From Rhodothermus sp. (GTDB lineage: Bacteria > Bacteroidota > Rhodothermia > Rhodothermales > Rhodothermaceae), in assembly GCA_015487635.1 (NCBI GenBank), contig WFPM01000052.1, positions 1 to 48,447 of the forward strand: DNA of 48,447 bases. Reading direction: 5' to 3'. The notes under the pieces were generated by a model that saw nothing but the letters and a program-made list of their open reading frames with translations, did not search any database and was not told the DNA's origin. This document shows positions 33,816 through 42,012 of the stretch, one piece after another. Both the position numbers and the translations under genes were made by a program. Each line of letters begins with the position of its first letter. Position 1 is the stretch's first letter.

Positions 33816-34186
33816 GGACGCGCTGGCCGAACTGAGGTGATTGCGAGATCAGTATACGCTGGAAGATCTAAAACGAGATCGTCTCCTGGAATGGGCGCTT
33901 CGCTATGGGCTGCTCGAAAGCATACAGATCATCATCGATATCAGTTGTCATCTGGTCAGCCGTAATAATTTGGGTACGCCTTCTTCCTACAGTGAGTGTA
34001 TTGCTTTACTGGCACGTGGAGGCTATCTGTCTGAAGAACTGGCACGCAAGCTCCAGTTATATGGTAGGGTTGCGTAATCTGCTGGTGTATGAGTATACCA
34101 CTATCGACGTGGAGAAGCTGTACCGGTATCTCGATCAGCTTCCTGATTTTATTCAGTTCATCGAATCGGTACAGCCCTACCTTTAG
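33790..34186 (+). pseudogene. hepT: Decayed HepT-type (HEPN) ribonuclease toxin
   Basis: The gene begins at ATG 33790 (MQEYLHRLEDALAELR) and meets an in-frame TGA at 33838-33840. The same frame resumes with LRDQYTLEDLKRDRLLEWAL, the conserved HEPN helix, and reaches LVSRNNLGTPSSYSEC before a second stop at 34077. The remaining conserved part, MVGLRNLLVYEYTTIDVEKL, is in the next frame up to 34186. HepT toxins cut RNA with an Rx4H motif, usually R-N-x-L-V-H-x-Y; here the His is Tyr (RNLLVYEY). Three independent lesions (stop, frameshift, lost His) make it a clear pseudogene. Its last bases overlap the stop of convergent mtaB. Confidence 0.88.
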
Positions 34187-35508
34187 CAGGAAATGGGAAT
34201 AAACGCCGGGTCTTCGGCCACGAGCGTGCCGTCCGGTGCAAAGTCGCCCAGGCGTACCGGCTCGATCTGTCCCACGCGTTCGGGATCGAAGGGCCGCTGC
34301 ACCCGGATGTAATTGTCGGTGTAGCCGTACATGCGGCCGTGTTTTTCGGTGCTTTCCCAGAGGACGGGGCGCACCTGCCCCTGATGGGCCTGGTAGAACG
34401 CATGGCGCTTTTTGTGGGAGAGCACCTGGAGCATTCGGTTGCGGCGGGAGCGCTCAGGTTTGGGCACGGGCCGGCCGCCCATGCGGTCGAGCTGCTCGAC
34501 GGCCGCCGTGCCGGGCCGCTCCGAATAGGTGAACACGTGCAGGTAGGAGACCGGCAATTCGTTCAGGAAGCGATAGGTGTTCTCGAAGCGTTCGGGCGTT
34601 TCGGCCGGGAAGCCCACGATCACATCGACGCCGATGGCGGCATCGGGCAACAGCTCTCGGATGCGGGCCACGCGCTCGGCATACAGCTCGCGCCGGTAGC
34701 GCCGCCGCATCTTGCCCAGCACAAAGTTGTCTCCGCTCTGCAACGGCATGTGAAAGTGCGGCATAAAGGCACGCGACTCGGCCACGAAAGCGATGAGCTC
34801 GTCGGTGAGCAGGTTGGGTTCGATCGACGAAATGCGGTAGCGCTCGACGCCTTCCACCCGGTCCAGCTCCCGGAGCAAATCGAGCAGCGTCGCACCGAAC
34901 TCCTGGCCGTAGAGGCCGATGTTGACGCCGGTCAGCACGATCTCTTTGAAGCCCATCTCGGCCAGTTGCCGCGCCTGGGCTACCGTAGCCTCGATGGGCT
35001 GTGAGCGGCTGCGACCGCGGGCTTTGGGAATCGTGCAGAACGAGCAGACGTAGTCGCACCCGTCCTGAATCTTCAGAAAGGCACGTGTGCGCTCGGTGGA
35101 GGAGAAGGCGGGGCCGAATTCCTGCAGTTCGTCGATGCAGGAGACCGCCACCTGGGTCTGCTCCTTTTTCTGGAAGCTTTCGATCAGCTCGAAAAGGTGA
35201 AACTTCTCGCGGGCGCCCAGCACGACGTCGACGCCTTCGATCCGGGCGATCTCCTCAGGGCGAAGCTGAGCGTAGCAACCCGTGACGATGATGAAAGCGT
35301 TCGGATTCTGGCGGATCGCCCGGCGGATGATCTGGCGGCACTGGCGCTCGGCTTCGGCCGTAACCGTGCAGGTGTTGATGACGGTCACATCGGCCGGCTC
35401 ACCGAAAGGCACCACTTCGTAGTGGCGCGCGAGAAAGTCGCGCTCCAGCGTGCTGGTTTCCGCAAAATTCAGTTTGCAGCCGAGCGTGTAGAACGAAACG
35501 CGTGGCAT
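34183..35508 (-). CDS. mtaB: tRNA t6A37 methylthiotransferase MtaB
   Basis: MtaB converts N6-threonylcarbamoyladenosine at tRNA position 37 to its 2-methylthio form, using two 4Fe-4S clusters and radical SAM chemistry. The 441-residue product has the N-terminal UPF0004 domain (FYTLGCKLNFAETSTLERD, INTCTVTAEAERQCRQ, IVTGCYAQ with three cluster cysteines). The radical SAM motif is KIQDGCDYVCSFCTIPKARG, C-x3-C-x2-C, followed by EIVLTGVNIGLYG. A C-terminal TRAM-like domain closes it. The GCKxN opening points to MtaB rather than MiaB. It is convergent with the hepT remnant and divergent from psd. Confidence 0.93.
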   Translation of the reverse strand: MPRVSFYTLGCKLNFAETSTLERDFLARHYEVVPFGEPADVTVINTCTVTAEAERQCRQIIRRAIRQNPNAFIIVTGCYAQLRPEEIARIEGVDVVLGAREKFHLFELIESFQKKEQTQVAVSCIDELQEFGPAFSSTERTRAFLKIQDGCDYVCSFCTIPKARGRSRSQPIEATVAQARQLAEMGFKEIVLTGVNIGLYGQEFGATLLDLLRELDRVEGVERYRISSIEPNLLTDELIAFVAESRAFMPHFHMPLQSGDNFVLGKMRRRYRRELYAERVARIRELLPDAAIGVDVIVGFPAETPERFENTYRFLNELPVSYLHVFTYSERPGTAAVEQLDRMGGRPVPKPERSRRNRMLQVLSHKKRHAFYQAHQGQVRPVLWESTEKHGRMYGYTDNYIRVQRPFDPERVGQIEPVRLGDFAPDGTLVAEDPAFIPISC

Positions 35509-35592
35509 CGACGTTTAGGCAACCCTGATCCCCGGTGGCGACGGAGCGAACGCGAGCCGGGGCGGGGAGTTTCGGAAGCAGTCAGAGCGCTT

Positions 35593-36300
35593 ATGCTGGC
35601 CCCTGAAGGATATCCGATCATCGGTGGAACGGTGCTGGTGGCCGTGCTCCTGGCCGTCGGCGCCTACTACTGGTTGCCGGGAGCCTGGCGCGTGGTGGGC
35701 CTGCTGCTGGCGGTGCTGTTGCTGGGCTTCGTGCTGTATTTCTTCCGCGATCCGGAGCGGCACCCGCCGGAAGGCGCCGGGGTGCTGCTGCTGGCACCAG
35801 CCGACGGTAAGGTGGTGGAGATCGTCGACGTGGACTACGAGCCGGTCTATCTGAAAGGACCGGCGCGTCGGCTGTCGATCTTTCTTTCGCCGCTGGACGT
35901 GCACGTCAACCGGGTGCCGGCCGACGGCGTGGTCGAGCTGGTCCGCTACATTCCCGGCGACTATCTGGTGGCCTGGCACCCGAAGGCCAGCGAAAAGAAC
36001 GAACGCTCGGAGATCGGACTGCGTCATCCGAGCGGTGATCGCATTCTTTTCAAGCAGATTGCCGGCGTGCTGGCCCGGCGTATCGTGTTCCATTTAAAGG
36101 AAGGGGATACGGTACGGGCCGGCCAGCGCTTCGGAATTGTCAGGTTCGGCTCCCGTATGGACGTACTCGTGCCGCCGCACATCCGGTTCGAGGTAAAGGT
36201 GGGCGATCGCGTGCGGGCCGGCGAGACGGTACTGGGCCGCCTGGTGACACGGCCGCCCGAGCGGGAAGCCGTTGTGCCGGGACGTTTGCACAACAATTAA
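35593..36300 (+). CDS. psd: Phosphatidylserine decarboxylase (archaeal/PSD-A type)
   Basis: The enzyme decarboxylates phosphatidylserine to phosphatidylethanolamine. The 235-residue protein has one or two N-terminal membrane helices (GGTVLVAVLLAVGAYYWL, VVGLLLAVLLLGFVLYFF) and then FRDPERHPPEGAGVLLLAPA. The substrate region is IFLSPLDVHVNRVPADG. The self-cleavage site is RFGSRMDV at residues 184-191, where Ser187 becomes the pyruvoyl prosthetic group after cleavage between Gly186 and Ser187. The ATG at 35593 starts shortly before the first helix; codons upstream of it cover intergenic DNA. pssA, which makes the substrate, starts 16 bp after its stop. Confidence 0.95.
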   Translation: MLAPEGYPIIGGTVLVAVLLAVGAYYWLPGAWRVVGLLLAVLLLGFVLYFFRDPERHPPEGAGVLLLAPADGKVVEIVDVDYEPVYLKGPARRLSIFLSPLDVHVNRVPADGVVELVRYIPGDYLVAWHPKASEKNERSEIGLRHPSGDRILFKQIAGVLARRIVFHLKEGDTVRAGQRFGIVRFGSRMDVLVPPHIRFEVKVGDRVRAGETVLGRLVTRPPEREAVVPGRLHNN

Positions 36301-36316
36301 ACAGAGCAGGCAGGGC

Positions 36317-37195
36317 ATGTTGCGGGCACGCCGGGGATATGATCGGCACGGCCAGAAACAGCGCCACTTTCGGGCGCGGCTGCGCGCTTACCGATCCCAG
36401 CGTCGTCGGCATCTGCGCCGGCCCATTCCACGGACCGCCGTTCCGTCGTTTTTCACCCTGATGAACCTGTTCAGCGGCTTTCTGGCCATCACACAGATCC
36501 ATGAGGGGCGCTTCGACTACGCCTGCTGGCTGATCGTGCTGGCGGGCTTTTTCGATATGCTCGACGGTATGCTGGCCCGGTTGACGAACGGCACCAGCCT
36601 GTTCGGGGTCGAGCTCGACTCGCTCAGCGACGTGGTATCGTTCGGCGTGGCGCCGGCCTACCTGGTCTATGCCTTCAACCTGCAGGCCTACGGCACGCTG
36701 GGGTTGATCATCGCGTCGCTGCCGGCCGTCTGCGGGGCCGTCCGGCTGGCCCGTTTCAACGTCCAGTTTGACGGCGAAAAGCGGGAGTACTTCCTGGGGC
36801 TTCCCATTCCGGCGCAGGCGGCGGCGCTGGTGGCGTTGGTCCTGAATGCCGAAGGCGTCGATCTGTTGGAGCGGCTGACGCCCGGGGACTTTCCGGTGCT
36901 GATTCCCGTTGTGTTCGTGCTTTCTGCCCTCATGGTCACGAATATTCCGTTCGACGCAATTCCGCGTCCCAGCCTGGCCTACCTGCGGCGCCATCCCTGG
37001 AAGTCAGGCGCCTACGGGTTGGCGCTGTTGCTGATTATCTTTTTGCAGCAGATTGGCTTGCTTCTGGTGCTGGCCGCGTATATCCTGCACGGCATCGGTC
37101 GCGCCATTTTTAACCTGGTGCAGGCCATCCTGAATACCCCGCTGGAACCCGTTTCGGAAACGTCCAACCCCCAACCGGAAAACCGCGATGTTTAA
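36317..37195 (+). CDS. pssA: CDP-diacylglycerol--serine O-phosphatidyltransferase
   Basis: PssA makes phosphatidylserine from CDP-diacylglycerol and L-serine. The 292-residue protein carries the CDP-alcohol phosphotransferase signature without any deviation: DGMLARLTNGTSLFGVELDS then LSD, i.e. DG-x2-AR-x8-G-x3-D-x3-D. It has about seven hydrophobic segments and a basic N-terminal tail of some 45 residues rich in Arg/His (RARLRAYRSQRRRHLRR), longer than usual. Together with psd upstream it forms the two-step route to phosphatidylethanolamine. Its last codons overlap purS by 8 bp. Confidence 0.94.
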   Translation: MLRARRGYDRHGQKQRHFRARLRAYRSQRRRHLRRPIPRTAVPSFFTLMNLFSGFLAITQIHEGRFDYACWLIVLAGFFDMLDGMLARLTNGTSLFGVELDSLSDVVSFGVAPAYLVYAFNLQAYGTLGLIIASLPAVCGAVRLARFNVQFDGEKREYFLGLPIPAQAAALVALVLNAEGVDLLERLTPGDFPVLIPVVFVLSALMVTNIPFDAIPRPSLAYLRRHPWKSGAYGLALLLIIFLQQIGLLLVLAAYILHGIGRAIFNLVQAILNTPLEPVSETSNPQPENRDV

Positions 37196-37457
37196 AGCTA
37201 CGGTAACCGTTCGGCTGCGGCCCTCCATCCTGGATCCCCAGGGGAAAGCCGTGCATCATGCACTGCAGAACCTGGGCTACAAGGCGGTGACGCAGGTGCG
37301 CATTGGCAAAGTGATCGATCTGTGGATCCAGGCCGACACGGCCGACGAAGCCGAGCGCATCGCCCGTGAGGCGGCCGAGAAACTTCTGGCCAATCCGGTC
37401 ATGGAAGACTTCGATGTGACGGTCACTCCCGTGGAGACGCCTGCTGCTGCCGGATAA
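37188..37457 (+). CDS. purS: Phosphoribosylformylglycinamidine synthase subunit PurS
   Basis: PurS is the small structural subunit that joins PurL and PurQ in the ATP-dependent FGAM synthase of purine synthesis. The 89-residue protein follows the family closely: FKATVTVRLRPSILDPQGKA, then LQNLGYKAVTQVRIGKVIDL, and a C-terminal helix AERIAREAAEKLLANPVMED. It starts inside the end of pssA (8-bp overlap) and is followed by clpS after 18 bp. purL and purQ are not in the window. Confidence 0.96.
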   Translation: MFKATVTVRLRPSILDPQGKAVHHALQNLGYKAVTQVRIGKVIDLWIQADTADEAERIAREAAEKLLANPVMEDFDVTVTPVETPAAAG

Positions 37458-37475
37458 AACCTGTCACGACGAGCC

Positions 37476-37790
37476 ATGGGACAGCCGAACTTGCTGGCCG
37501 AGACGAAGCCGGTCGGTCCGGCGCCTGAGGTGGACGTCGAAGACGCCGAGGAAACGCGACTGGACGCCCCCTGGCGCGTGATCCTCTACAACGACGACAT
37601 TCACACGTTCGACGAGGTTATCTTTCAACTCATGAAGGCCACGGGCTGCTCGCTGCCTGAGGCTGAGGCCCTGACCTGGAAAGTGCACACCGAGGGCAAG
37701 GCGGCCGTCTATGAGGGCTCGTTCGAAGAATGCTTCCGCGTGCAGGGTGTGCTCCGCGAAATTCAGCTCATCACGGAGATTCAGGGGTGA
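37476..37790 (+). CDS. clpS: ATP-dependent Clp protease adaptor ClpS
   Basis: ClpS delivers N-degron substrates to ClpA(C)P. The 104-residue protein has a variable acidic N-terminal 30 residues and then the conserved core. WRVILYNDDIHTFDEVIFQL includes the N-degron pocket residues Asn-Asp-Asp, followed by SLPEAEALTWKVHTEGKAAV with the T-x-x-VHTEGKA motif, and EECFRVQGVLREIQL. No clpA neighbour is present. It is the last gene of the psd-pssA-purS-clpS run and ends 3 bp before the convergent DUF5916 gene, with no terminator between. Confidence 0.93.
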   Translation: MGQPNLLAETKPVGPAPEVDVEDAEETRLDAPWRVILYNDDIHTFDEVIFQLMKATGCSLPEAEALTWKVHTEGKAAVYEGSFEECFRVQGVLREIQLITEIQG

Positions 37791-37793
37791 GCC

Positions 37794-40319
37794 CTATGAG
37801 AAGATCAGGTAGGTCAGTTTGACCGTAAAGGCGTTGTTGGGAAACAGCCGGAACGTGTCGCGGAGCTGCTCCGGGAACGTCAGCCCCTGATACCATGAAT
37901 TCGGCTGGAAGGGATCGGCGCGGTTGTAAGCGTCCCGGTCGTGGGTCCAGACCAGGTAGAGCACCGAGCCGGGGTGGTATTCCCAGCGGAGCACTACGTT
38001 GAGGCGGAAGCTGTTGAGTACGAACTCATGCCGCTTGGGGTAGTCGGGGAAGGGGAGCAGCGTGTCTTTATTGAGGCGGAGCGAGGGGTCGGTGTAGCGG
38101 CCGCGCGCCAGCAAAAGCTGGGCGAAGCTCTGTACCGAGAGCATCGGGGAGAACGTGAGCGTGCTGCGGAGGGAAAACTCCAGCGAGCGCGTGTCGCGGC
38201 GACCGAAGACGGCCACGTAGTACCGATCGGAGAAGCCGTTGTATGGATCGTATCGGGCGGCCAGCTCGTTCAGGGGACCTGCTGCCGGAAGCAGGCGGTA
38301 GTCTTCCTTGGTCAGGCGGTCAGGCGAGGCGCTGCGCGTCCCGATGGCCCATCCGTCTGGCAGCAGGGCAAAGCTTTCGTTGGAGGCCCACCGCAGCAGG
38401 TTGTGCTCCTGTTCGAGGGACAACGCGGTCCGCAGGTCCAGCCAGTCCAGCGCGCTCCATTCCAGCTGCAAGCCGGTATTGAGCCGTTGCCCGCCTTCTT
38501 CATCCAGTTCCAGCTCAAAGGAGGGGCGCAGACGCAGGCTCCGGCGCGTGTCTGTGCCGTATGCTCCTGCAATGAGAAGCTGACGGGGTTGATAGATGGG
38601 GCCCATACCCCGGGCTTCGTACAGGTCGTAGCCGCCCCAGAGGTAGTCGCCCCGGAGGCGCAGCTCCAGTTCGGCAAAGCCACGTGTGAGGGCACTTGCC
38701 CGCATGAAGAAGCCGCTGCCCATGTACACGCCTTCGCGGTAGGAGCGTTGATGCCAGGAGAAGAGAAACGCGTCGGCCCGCTGGAAGGGACCGAACGGCC
38801 GGTTGTTGTTGAACTGGTGGCCCAGACGCATCCAGAAGCGAACCAGGTTATTGCGCCGGAGCTGGCCCACGTCGTTGACGTTGAAGCGGTCGTCGAAGCC
38901 GTCCAGGCCGGCGCCGTAGGTCCAGATGCCGCGCACGCGCTCCAGACGCAGGGCCGTGGCCAGCCCGGTCGAGGCCTCCCGGCCGTTCACCTGGCGATGG
39001 GAAAAGCTCAGGTGGCCGCCGAAGCGAAACGTGTTGCCGACGAAGCGCAGGTCCCAGTCGGCTCCCCCGGCCAGGCTGTAACGGAGCTCGTTGTTGCTCG
39101 GCCGTTGGCGAAACAATCCGGTGAGCATGCCGCCGACGGTCGAGTACGTACCCAGCTCCTGCCGGAGGCGGCCGACGAGATAGTGGCGTTCTGGTTGAAA
39201 GTCATTGCCGGTCGTGGCACCCAGGAAACCCAGGGAAAGGCCTCCTTCGGTGCGTCCCGACAGTTTGGCCGCGCCGATGATGGGCGCGGCGGCCCCGATG
39301 CGCCGACTGTAGAAAAGGCGGCCTTCGCGGCCATAGGAAAAATTGAAAATCTGGACGCCTTCTGTGAAAAACGGTCGCCGCTCTTCAAAGACCGTTTCGA
39401 AGGCGGTCAGGTTGAGGACGGCCGGGTCCACTTCAACCTGTCCGAAGTCCGGGTTGACCGTCAGGTCCAGGATGATATTGGAGGTCAATCCCAGCTTCAG
39501 ATCCAGCCCCGTGTTAGCATCCAACTCAGCGTTGATCCGGCCGTTACTCTGCTGAAGCCGAGTGCCATTAGAGACCACGTAAGGAGTGATCTGCACATTG
39601 CGACCAGGGCGCAGTCCCCGCAGGTTTTCGAGGCGCGCAAAATAGGCGACTACGCCTGAGGACCGAATATTACGCGGAATGAACGGCCACTCGTCCACTT
39701 CGCTCAGGCGGGCAATGTCGCGTCGGAACAGGATACCCCAGGTCTGCACTTCGGCCCGGGGAAAGCGCAGCATGGCGTAGGGGATGCGCATTTCGACCGA
39801 CCAGCCCGAATCGACCACGGCGACAGCCGCTTCCCAGACGGCATCCCAGGAAAGATCGGGGCCACCGCCGCGCATCCGTGGCCCTCCTCCGGTGCTGAGA
39901 ATGCCGTCGGCCAGTACGCCGGCAGCATTGACGGCAAAGACGTAGGCCGTCTTGCGGTCGAAATAGGAATCGATGGCGACGCTGAACCAGTCGGCCTGAT
40001 TGAACTGATCCCGTCGGCTGAGCAACCGTCGAATTCGGTGCGGCTCGGGGTCGTAGAGCATGGCCCCGATGTAGAGCGCATCCGGTCCGTAGAGCACGCG
40101 CACCGCGGTGGGAAACGTAGGGGCCTCACCCTCAACGGGCTCGGTCTGGCGAAAGTCGGTGGCAGCAGGGGCCTGTTGCCAGGCTGGTTCGGTCAGCCGA
40201 CCGTCAAGGCGTACGCCGTGGTTGAGTGGCACGGCCTGCAGGGATGGCGTGAGAAGGGTATCGGCCTGCGGCCGGGCCGGTATAGCGGTAAGCAGTAGCG
40301 TCAGCAACAACCAGTACAT
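37794..40319 (-). CDS. Exported DUF5916 / carbohydrate-binding-like outer-membrane protein
   Basis: The 841-residue product has a signal peptide (YWLLLTLLLTAIPARPQAD). Residues about 25-200 form a CBM9-like sandwich (VRLDGRLTEPAWQQAPAATD, ALYIGAMLYDPEPHRIRRLL, VEMRIPYAMLRFP). The rest is the DUF5916 domain, a large beta-rich region with many amphipathic strands (GLDLKLGLTSNIILDLTVNP, TVNPDFGQVEVDPAVLNLTA) and an outer-membrane-type C-terminus ending VKLTYLIFS. Proteins of this kind are common in Bacteroidota and are thought to be outer-membrane barrels with a sugar-binding head; the function is unknown. It shares the minus strand with the two exported-protein genes before it. Confidence 0.9.
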   Translation of the reverse strand: MYWLLLTLLLTAIPARPQADTLLTPSLQAVPLNHGVRLDGRLTEPAWQQAPAATDFRQTEPVEGEAPTFPTAVRVLYGPDALYIGAMLYDPEPHRIRRLLSRRDQFNQADWFSVAIDSYFDRKTAYVFAVNAAGVLADGILSTGGGPRMRGGGPDLSWDAVWEAAVAVVDSGWSVEMRIPYAMLRFPRAEVQTWGILFRRDIARLSEVDEWPFIPRNIRSSGVVAYFARLENLRGLRPGRNVQITPYVVSNGTRLQQSNGRINAELDANTGLDLKLGLTSNIILDLTVNPDFGQVEVDPAVLNLTAFETVFEERRPFFTEGVQIFNFSYGREGRLFYSRRIGAAAPIIGAAKLSGRTEGGLSLGFLGATTGNDFQPERHYLVGRLRQELGTYSTVGGMLTGLFRQRPSNNELRYSLAGGADWDLRFVGNTFRFGGHLSFSHRQVNGREASTGLATALRLERVRGIWTYGAGLDGFDDRFNVNDVGQLRRNNLVRFWMRLGHQFNNNRPFGPFQRADAFLFSWHQRSYREGVYMGSGFFMRASALTRGFAELELRLRGDYLWGGYDLYEARGMGPIYQPRQLLIAGAYGTDTRRSLRLRPSFELELDEEGGQRLNTGLQLEWSALDWLDLRTALSLEQEHNLLRWASNESFALLPDGWAIGTRSASPDRLTKEDYRLLPAAGPLNELAARYDPYNGFSDRYYVAVFGRRDTRSLEFSLRSTLTFSPMLSVQSFAQLLLARGRYTDPSLRLNKDTLLPFPDYPKRHEFVLNSFRLNVVLRWEYHPGSVLYLVWTHDRDAYNRADPFQPNSWYQGLTFPEQLRDTFRLFPNNAFTVKLTYLIFS

Positions 40320-40336
40320 CCTGCAAAAAAGCGTTT

Positions 40337-40939
40337 TCAGTACCCGATGCGTACGAATCGCTCGGACGATTCGTTGCTTGGCCTGATAATTTCAGGAGGA
40401 TTCAAGCGGCAGCTTGTGGTTGCTTGATAGATCCGGTCGCCGAACTCCGAAGCATCATCGTTGGCAGCATTGGCGACGGCATGCAGCACGACGCGGGCGG
40501 TCGTGTCCGGTGGCACCCAGCGAAGCCTCCAGACGGCTTTTCCAGGCGCCGTCAGTTCGGTTCCGGCCAGGCTGTGGAAGGCATACCAGACGCCCCGCAG
40601 TGTGTCGAACCATACGCGGTCGTCCAGGGGTTCCAGTTGGCCCGCCTGGCGACCGCTGTCGGCATAGCGCATGGCCAGTTCAAATCCGGCCCGCCGCATC
40701 TCAGGGTGCTGCAACGTAACGCGCAACGTGTAGCCCGTGTCTGAACGGCAGGTGTCGGGCAGGCCCCGGATCGTCAGCCGGCCGCCGGGCTCGTTCGGGA
40801 GATACTCGAAATGGCATCGCCGACAGGTTGGCTCGCCAAAACCGCCCGTGTGGGCCAGCGGAGGGTGATCGACGTAACGGCCGTGCCATCCCAGGACGGC
40901 CGCCAGCAGCAGCGTCGGCACAACCAGGCGGCGCATCAC
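40337..40939 (-). CDS. Exported CxxCH protein of choice-of-anchor V type
   Basis: The 200-residue protein has a short hydrophobic signal (LVVPTLLLAAVLGWHG) and near its start GFGEPTCRRCHFEYLPNEPG. The CRRCH motif is a single c-type heme attachment or metal site. The remainder is a beta-sandwich (GGRLTIRGLPDTCRSDTGYT, YTLRVTLQHPEMRRAGFELA) as in the reeler-like, choice-of-anchor V proteins of Bacteroidota. Here no C-terminal T9SS sorting tail follows, so it probably stays in the periplasm. It overlaps the propeller gene by an ATGA junction, implying coupled translation. Confidence 0.8.
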   Translation of the reverse strand: MMRRLVVPTLLLAAVLGWHGRYVDHPPLAHTGGFGEPTCRRCHFEYLPNEPGGRLTIRGLPDTCRSDTGYTLRVTLQHPEMRRAGFELAMRYADSGRQAGQLEPLDDRVWFDTLRGVWYAFHSLAGTELTAPGKAVWRLRWVPPDTTARVVLHAVANAANDDASEFGDRIYQATTSCRLNPPEIIRPSNESSERFVRIGY

Positions 40940-41916
40940 TCCGGCAGCCGGGCGCGGGCGATTGTGTTGGCGTCGGTGCCGAACCAGAGCGTGCGCGTGG
41001 GCGCGTGAAAGAACATATGCCGGACGGCCCCGCCGCCACTCGGAATCTCTGTGATGCTGAAGAATTCGCCTCGCTTCGGGTCGAAGCCCACCAGCCGATT
41101 GGGATCGGGGCCCGTCTCGACAAACCAGAGCCGATCCCGGTCATCGACGGCCATGCCGTAGGGGCGGGCGTCTTCGCCGCCGGGCACCGGCCATTCCTGC
41201 ACGTTGCCGCTGGCCGGATCGTAGCGGCCCAGATAGCCTCCGGCATAATCCACGTACCAGATGACCCCGTCCGAGGTGCGCGCTAGCCGACGCGGCCGCG
41301 CCTCGGCGCGGGGCAGCGTGATTTCTTCCAGTTTCATTGTAGCCGGATCGACCGTCAGCAGCTTGTTTGTACCAAAGGCCGTGGCCCAGGGGCGCCCTGA
41401 GGGATCCACGATGATGCCGTAGGGTCGCGCCCGGGGTGTGGGCACCTTGAGCAGCCGAATGGAGCCATCGGCCGGATTGAAGTGCCCTACGAAGTTGCTG
41501 CCCTGCACCGTGAACCAGATGGTGCCGTCCGGCGCAAAAACCAGCGTGTGGGGATCGCGGGCGGCCGGATCGGGCATCGGATAGCGCTTTACCTCGCCCG
41601 TGCGGGGATCCAGTCGGCCGATGTAGGCCGCCCGGTTGCCGGCGATCCAGACAAGTCCGCTGTCGTCCACGATCAGATTGTGGGGACCGGTGCCTTCCGG
41701 CAGGTCGAAGCGCGTAAACTTTCCGGTGGCCGGATCCAGGTAGGCCGCGTAGTCGCCGCGCTGACCGACGAACCAGACGCGGCCTTCGTGGTCCACGTAT
41801 GGATCGCGCGGCCGCGTATTCGGCCAGGGGACTTCCCATTCGGTGATTTCCACGGGCGGCCACAACACCGCAGCGATCAACAGCAATCCGCTGAAGAGGT
41901 AGGAGGCAGGGCGCAT
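40936..41916 (-). CDS. Streptogramin-lyase-like (Vgb) beta-propeller protein
   Basis: The 326-residue protein begins with a signal-like helix (ASYLFSGLLLIAAVLWPPV) and then repeats a Vgb blade about seven times, each ending in a W-F/I/V strand and an Asp-rich turn: DPYVDHEGRVWFVGQRGDYA, PHNLIVDDSGLVWIAGNRAA, DPHTLVFAPDGTIWFTVQGS, RPYGIIVDPSGRPWATAFGT. Relatives include virginiamycin B lyase, but the catalytic His residues of that enzyme are not evident, so a lyase role is doubtful. The downstream CxxCH protein gene overlaps its stop, suggesting that the two act together outside the cytoplasm, perhaps in electron transfer or ligand sensing. Confidence 0.86.
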   Translation of the reverse strand: MRPASYLFSGLLLIAAVLWPPVEITEWEVPWPNTRPRDPYVDHEGRVWFVGQRGDYAAYLDPATGKFTRFDLPEGTGPHNLIVDDSGLVWIAGNRAAYIGRLDPRTGEVKRYPMPDPAARDPHTLVFAPDGTIWFTVQGSNFVGHFNPADGSIRLLKVPTPRARPYGIIVDPSGRPWATAFGTNKLLTVDPATMKLEEITLPRAEARPRRLARTSDGVIWYVDYAGGYLGRYDPASGNVQEWPVPGGEDARPYGMAVDDRDRLWFVETGPDPNRLVGFDPKRGEFFSITEIPSGGGAVRHMFFHAPTRTLWFGTDANTIARARLPE

Positions 41917-42012
41917 GGCTTGTAGATCCTGGTTTGACAGGCATAGCTTTCAGAAACTAAATGATTCGCCTCAGGGTAGGGAAGGCCCTGTTACGAACTG
42001 CACGCGGCTGTT

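Noticed and set aside
40936-41916. Streptogramin resistance through virginiamycin B lyase
   Set aside because: Only the propeller fold is shared; catalytic histidines are not evident and the protein has an export signal.
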